46,288 bases of DNA from Bacillota bacterium. Lineage in GTDB: Bacteria > Bacillota > Clostridia > Lachnospirales > Cellulosilyticaceae. Location of the stretch: the NCBI GenBank assembly GCA_023393125.1, contig JAEWMQ010000082.1:1-46288 (forward strand), given 5' to 3'. Positions within the stretch are counted from its first letter, which is position 1. Each line of letters opens with the position of its first letter. The translations under genes and the position numbers were made by a program. The notes below the pieces were generated by a model, which searched no databases, was not told the origin of the DNA, and was given only the letters and a program-made list of their open reading frames with translations. Shown here in pieces: positions 42,532 through 46,288 of the stretch.

Positions 42532-42600
42532 CTATCACTTAGTTAGATTAAACTTTACACTAAATAAAATTAATTTATACTTAATTTTGTTATTCATCAA

Positions 42601-43680
42601 TCACAAAATAGATTTTATATGAATATCTACTTCTTTAGATAAGTCAATAAATCGATGTGCAACTTGTACAACTGGTTTTGATAGTGCACTTTTATTAATC
42701 ATAATTACTCTTGCTTTTTGTTCATTACTCAAGCGTACATCATAATTAATATAAGATTCAGCTATTCGTTCTAAAAAAGGGAGTAAGTACCTAGGATCAT
42801 ATTTTGTCAGACCCTCTGATTCAAAAAGCTCTATCACATCAAATGGGCACAGTCCTGTTCTATATACACGATTAGCTGTCATTGCATCATATACATCAGC
42901 TATTGCTACGATTTTTGCGAAATCGATTATTTGTTTACTTTTCAAACCATTTGGGTATCCTGAACCATCACACTTTTCATGATGCATTAAAGCAGCTAAC
43001 TTAATACGTTCATCTATATTTTGATTTTTTAAAATCTCATATCCCCTAAATGCATGAGTTTTAATGGTATTAAATTCTTGTGATGTTAATTTACTTGGCT
43101 TTGTAATTAATTTTTTTGGAATACATAACTTGCCAACATCATGTAATAACCCACATATGCTTAATAAATAATTATCTTCCTTGGAAAAATTAAGCCATCC
43201 ACCAATCATATGACAGATTAAACCTACATTTAAGGAGTGTACATATGTTAAATCATCGTATTCTCGCATACAAAGTAACATATCAAGCATATTCATTCCA
43301 CTTATATTTTGAACTAATAAGCGATCTAATTCATGTGTCAATTTAGAGATATCAATTTCTTTATTGTTGATAACAACCTCATTAATATCCTTTCTGAATT
43401 CATCTATAGAGTTAGAAAATGTATCCTGAAAACTTTTAAATATTTTAGTTTGACGAATACGGTTTAAATAAGTACTTTGTTCATTAGTGAATGCTCCTAT
43501 TCTTTCCCTATTATCATAAATATCTATTTGATTAACTCCATGAAGTTTTAATCTAATAATAACTTTAGAGTTTAGTTGACTATTTTTAGTCATAAGTAAA
43601 AGTCCTGTATGATCATAGATATTTTCTGCTATCATCATATTGACTCTTGCATAATGTATAGGTATCTTCCTAATTTGCAT
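42601..43680 (-). CDS. HD-GYP domain protein, probable c-di-GMP phosphodiesterase
   Basis: I prefer the ATG at 43680 (GGAGGAG upstream), giving 359 residues; a frame to 43752 has no ribosome site. After an N-terminal DUF3391-like region the HD-GYP domain shows HSLNVGLICHMIG, the HD pair LLHDVGK, KTHAFRGYEIL, HHEKCDGSGYPNGL (the GYP motif) and FAKIVAIADVYDAMT. All metal ligands expected are present, so it should hydrolyse c-di-GMP. No receiver domain is attached, so control is by expression or partners. With the PilZ protein it shows an active c-di-GMP network. Confidence 0.9.
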   Translation of the reverse strand: MQIRKIPIHYARVNMMIAENIYDHTGLLLMTKNSQLNSKVIIRLKLHGVNQIDIYDNRERIGAFTNEQSTYLNRIRQTKIFKSFQDTFSNSIDEFRKDINEVVINNKEIDISKLTHELDRLLVQNISGMNMLDMLLCMREYDDLTYVHSLNVGLICHMIGGWLNFSKEDNYLLSICGLLHDVGKLCIPKKLITKPSKLTSQEFNTIKTHAFRGYEILKNQNIDERIKLAALMHHEKCDGSGYPNGLKSKQIIDFAKIVAIADVYDAMTANRVYRTGLCPFDVIELFESEGLTKYDPRYLLPFLERIAESYINYDVRLSNEQKARVIMINKSALSKPVVQVAHRFIDLSKEVDIHIKSIL

Positions 43681-43792
43681 ATTCTCCTCCCTATTCATCA
43701 TGTTCAAATTTAAACTTAAATAAATTTTATACTTTTCAGAATTAAATTTCAATAACTTTATTCTTTTTATTCAAAATAAATTAATATAAATC

Positions 43793-43839
43793 AAAAATAG
43801 ACATATTTTGCTTCTAAATAGCAATATATGTCTATTTTT
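43793..43839 (-). terminator. Terminator after the cysteine desulfurase-TtcA pair
   Basis: AAAAATAGACATATTTTGC (43793-43811) pairs with the arm GCAATATATGTC to TTTTT (43821-43839) with one mismatch. It begins one base beyond the TtcA-like stop, so it closes the minus-strand pair. Confidence 0.82.
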
Positions 43840-43840
43840 A

Positions 43841-44686
43841 TTAATCAATATCTCTCAATATATTTTCGTAATCATCTAAAAAATTGTATGATTTACTTTT
43901 TGTATGATATCCAATAACTGTTTCTAAATTAATATCATGTACACTTCTAAAAATATTCATTTCTATATGAGGGTTAATTTGCCTAAACTTCTTGATTAAA
44001 TTCTTCATTTCTTGACGCTTAGAACCTCCTCCTTGTCCACTTACACTACAATGCTCAGTTAAACGACATGCACATTGAATAAAACTTAATTCATTGTAAC
44101 GTGCCCATGCAATAATATCTGCTTCTTTAACTAAATAAAGAGGTCTTATTAGTTCCATTCCTTCATAATTGGTACTGTGAAGCTTTGGCATCATTGTTTT
44201 GATTTGTCCACTATAAAGCATACTCATCAAAATAGTTTCTATTACATCATCAAAATGATGCCCTAATGCAATTTTATTGCATCCTAATTCTTTAGCCTCT
44301 TTATACAAGTAGCCTCTTCTCATTCTGGCACATAAATAGCATGGTGTATCTTCAACTTCAGCTACTACGTCAAATATAGGAGATTCAAAAATGGTAATAG
44401 GGATATTTAACATCTTTGCATTATCTTCAATCACTTTTCTATTATAAGGATTATAACCGGGATCCATAACCAAGAAAACTAACTCAAACTTAACTTGCCA
44501 ATGTCTCTGAAGCTCTTGCATGCACTTAGCTAAAAGCATTGAATCCTTACCACCAGAAATACATACAGCAATCTTATCTCCATCTTGAATAAGGTTGTAA
44601 TCATTGACACCATTTACAAAACGCTTCCATATCTCTTTACGATATTTCTTTATAATACTTTTTTCTATTTCTTTATACTTTTCCAT
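43841..44686 (-). CDS. TtcA-like tRNA sulfurtransferase (PP-loop)
   Basis: I choose the ATG at 44686 (AAGGATG upstream), ten bases after the cysteine desulfurase stop; a frame to 44728 would overlap that gene. The 281-residue enzyme has the PP-loop CISGGKDSMLLAK, the CxxC pair CYLCARMRRG, the GHHFDDVIET motif and a Cys-rich segment CACRLTEHC near residue 218 that likely gives the third cluster ligand. TtcA proteins thiolate C32 of some tRNAs using an Fe-S cluster and sulfur from a cysteine desulfurase, here the gene just upstream. It ends with a branch-specific tail. Another thiolated base is possible. Confidence 0.86.
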   Translation of the reverse strand: MEKYKEIEKSIIKKYRKEIWKRFVNGVNDYNLIQDGDKIAVCISGGKDSMLLAKCMQELQRHWQVKFELVFLVMDPGYNPYNRKVIEDNAKMLNIPITIFESPIFDVVAEVEDTPCYLCARMRRGYLYKEAKELGCNKIALGHHFDDVIETILMSMLYSGQIKTMMPKLHSTNYEGMELIRPLYLVKEADIIAWARYNELSFIQCACRLTEHCSVSGQGGGSKRQEMKNLIKKFRQINPHIEMNIFRSVHDINLETVIGYHTKSKSYNFLDDYENILRDID

Positions 44687-44696
44687 TATTTCATCC

Positions 44697-45818
44697 TTAC
44701 TTTTTAAGTTCATTATAGCATTGTTCAAAAATCTGAATAAAAGCTTGTGCTTCTTCCTCTGTTGTTAGATAACTTAAACTAATCCTTAATGTAGCTAATG
44801 CACGTTTACGGTCTTTTGTTAAAGCATAAACTGGGCGTGAAGGCGTATTAGCTGTAGAACAAGCAGATTTTGTTGAAATAAAAACACCCCTATCTGCTAG
44901 TTGCTGCTGAAACACATAAGGTTTAACACCTTTAATACTCAAATTTAAAATAAAAGGTGAGGCATTTTCTGGGCTATTAATGATAACCTCATTATACCCT
45001 TTTAACTTTTCTCTTATCAATTGATTTAATGTCACTACATTATCATAATATATCTTTTGGTCTTCTTTTACTAAATGTAGGGCCTTTTCAGCTGATAAAA
45101 TAAGTGCAGCTGTAGGTGTTCCACTACGGTAGGTTGTTGTACTAATACCACCATGAATCAATGGCTCTAAATGAATTGTTTCCTTTTTAACAAGGATACC
45201 TACCCCATGTAAACCAAAAAATTTATGAGGTGCCAGCGTTATTAAATGAACCTTTTCTAAATCCACTTGTATTTTTCCTATAGCTTGCGTTGCATCTACA
45301 TGAAAATGACAGTTTGGATACTTTGAAATCATTTCTCCTAATGCTGATATATCTTGACAAACACCTAACTCACTATCAACAGCACTAATAGAAACTAAAA
45401 TAGTATCAGGTCTTAATAACTCTTTTAAGTGGTCTGCATCTACTTTTCCATTAGGTAACAGATCAACATAATCAATTTCATAACCTTGCTGTTCCAAGTA
45501 AAGCATAGGCCCAGTTACAGATGAATGTTCTAAATAAGTGGTAATCATATGCTTTCCATAACGTTTATATTCATTAGCTATTCCTTTAATAGCCAAATTA
45601 TTAGCTTCTGTTGCTCCAGAAGTGTATATAATTTCCTCTGGTTTAACCTTTAGATAGCTAGCTATCTTTTCTGTTGCTTCTGTAATAGCTAATTTAGCTT
45701 CTTTTCCTAACTTATGACCTGCATTAGGATTAGCTACATAAGTTTTTGTTGCTTCGCAGAAGGTTTTTAATACTTCCTCTCGTACAGGTGTATCTGCTGC
45801 ATAATCTAAATAAATCAT
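44697..45818 (-). CDS. Cysteine desulfurase (NifS/IscS family)
   Basis: The 373-residue PLP enzyme takes sulfur from cysteine and passes it as persulfide. Signatures are MIYLDYAADTPV, TSGATEANNLAIKG, the FHVDATQAIGK segment, the PLP lysine in TLAPHKFFGLHG and the active Cys in STKSACSTANTPSRP. The loop is of the long NifS type. It precedes the TtcA-like gene by ten bases, so it probably supplies sulfur to that tRNA thiolase. No iscU is adjacent, which argues against a dedicated Fe-S assembly role. GAGAGGAAC precedes the ATG. Confidence 0.92.
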   Translation of the reverse strand: MIYLDYAADTPVREEVLKTFCEATKTYVANPNAGHKLGKEAKLAITEATEKIASYLKVKPEEIIYTSGATEANNLAIKGIANEYKRYGKHMITTYLEHSSVTGPMLYLEQQGYEIDYVDLLPNGKVDADHLKELLRPDTILVSISAVDSELGVCQDISALGEMISKYPNCHFHVDATQAIGKIQVDLEKVHLITLAPHKFFGLHGVGILVKKETIHLEPLIHGGISTTTYRSGTPTAALILSAEKALHLVKEDQKIYYDNVVTLNQLIREKLKGYNEVIINSPENASPFILNLSIKGVKPYVFQQQLADRGVFISTKSACSTANTPSRPVYALTKDRKRALATLRISLSYLTTEEEAQAFIQIFEQCYNELKK

Positions 45819-45932
45819 TTTAGTTCCTCTCTTACGCTTAGTAACTTAAATTACTTCTGCTTTAAATCATACGTTTCTTCTAGATTTTTGTCAATCTACT
45901 TACATATCATTCCTCTAAACATCTAGCATATT

Positions 45933-45965
45933 AAAAGCGCTAGCAGATTATCTACTAGCGCCTTT
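45933..45965 (-). terminator. Terminator of the pyruvate formate-lyase gene
   Basis: AAAAGCGCTAGCAGA (45933-45947) and TCTACTAGCGCCTTT (45951-45965) pair over about 13 bp with one mismatch. On the minus strand it ends in TTTTAA, 21 bases after the pfl stop. Confidence 0.82.
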
Positions 45966-45986
45966 GAAATTACTTCATTTTTAACC

Positions 45987-46288
45987 TTACATTTTTTCGT
46001 GGAAAGTACGGCTAAGAACATCTAATTGTTGCTCTCTTGTAAGCTTAATAAAGTTTACAGCGTATCCTGATACACGAATTGTAAGTTGTGGATATTTCTC
46101 TGGGTGATCCATTGCATCAAGTAATACTTCTTTATTAAGAACGTTTACGTTGATGTGTTGTCCTGTTTGGCCAAAGTAACCATCAAGGATACCTACCATA
46201 TTTGTAATACGGTCTGCTTCATTATTACCAAGTGTTGATGGTACTAATGAGAATGTGTATGAAATACCATCGTTAGCATGTTCAAATG
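45987..46288 (-). CDS. pflB: Pyruvate formate-lyase, C-terminal part (runs off the window)
   Basis: The last 100 residues of the enzyme are visible; the frame is open to the window end with no start. It carries the glycyl-radical motif RVSGYAVNF about 20 residues from the C-terminus, plus FEHANDGISYTFSLVPSTLG and GQHINVNVLNKE, as in PflB. The enzyme splits pyruvate with CoA to acetyl-CoA and formate and is killed by O2. The activase gene is not seen here. A short stand-alone radical-domain protein (GrcA-like) cannot be fully excluded, but the frame continuing to the window edge fits full PflB better. Confidence 0.92.
   Translation of the reverse strand, partial: FEHANDGISYTFSLVPSTLGNNEADRITNMVGILDGYFGQTGQHINVNVLNKEVLLDAMDHPEKYPQLTIRVSGYAVNFIKLTREQQLDVLSRTFHEKM

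Noticed and set aside
1..46288. CRISPR arrays, tRNA and rRNA genes
   Set aside because: No regularly spaced short direct repeats, no cloverleaf with TTC-loop and no rRNA stretches were recognised on either strand.

Overview
The window is AT-rich and reads as part of the chromosome of an obligately anaerobic, low-GC Gram-positive bacterium of the Clostridia. A Lachnospirales-type organism is my best guess, but the genus cannot be fixed from this stretch. The anaerobe call rests on a two-domain desulfoferrodoxin, a chemoreceptor carrying an O2-type H-NOX haem domain, pyruvate formate-lyase, D-lactate dehydrogenase and clostridial-type Hfq and LexA. No rRNA, tRNA, CRISPR array or intact insertion sequence was seen.

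Region 1 (1-4230) is accessory DNA. A phage-type HNH endonuclease gene with a broken 3' end is followed by a row of small single genes: an orphan protein, a frameshifted orphan, a small acidic protein, a GrpB-family protein and a HIT-family protein. The spaces between some of them hold leftover copies of the 3' end of an HNH gene, which makes the row look like a cassette array. Gene remnants and a small membrane protein close it.

Region 2 (4300-12660) holds a PilZ c-di-GMP receptor, a 23S rRNA uridine methyltransferase, a small conserved protein and D-lactate dehydrogenase. Next come desulfoferrodoxin and the H-NOX chemoreceptor, a likely oxygen-defence and oxygen-avoidance pair. A TRIC/UPF0126 membrane protein follows, behind a tandem glycine riboswitch with a terminator, and then a PlsC-like acyltransferase.

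Region 3 (13100-23500) is mostly housekeeping: aspartate 4-decarboxylase, a UvrC-like GIY-YIG nuclease with an amidohydrolase, a TtcA-family gene that has lost its catalytic core, a Xer-like tyrosine recombinase, LexA with an SOS box over its promoter, a YciI-like protein, glutamine-dependent NAD+ synthetase and a YnbB-type PLP enzyme.

Region 4 (23600-28800) is a second accessory patch lying between the YnbB-type gene and hfq. It contains small membrane or secreted orphans, a GNAT protein and decayed prophage genes (an endolysin-type amidase, a DUF2577-like tail protein and smaller scraps).

Region 5 (28900-46288) carries the minus-strand run miaB-mutS-mutL-miaA-hfq (tRNA modification, mismatch repair, RNA chaperone). 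Upstream of it are an unknown protein, a MATE transporter, a cytidylate kinase-like protein, a KdpD/KdpE-like two-component pair, an HD-GYP phosphodiesterase, a cysteine desulfurase paired with a TtcA-like sulfurtransferase, and the 3' end of pyruvate formate-lyase, which runs off the window.
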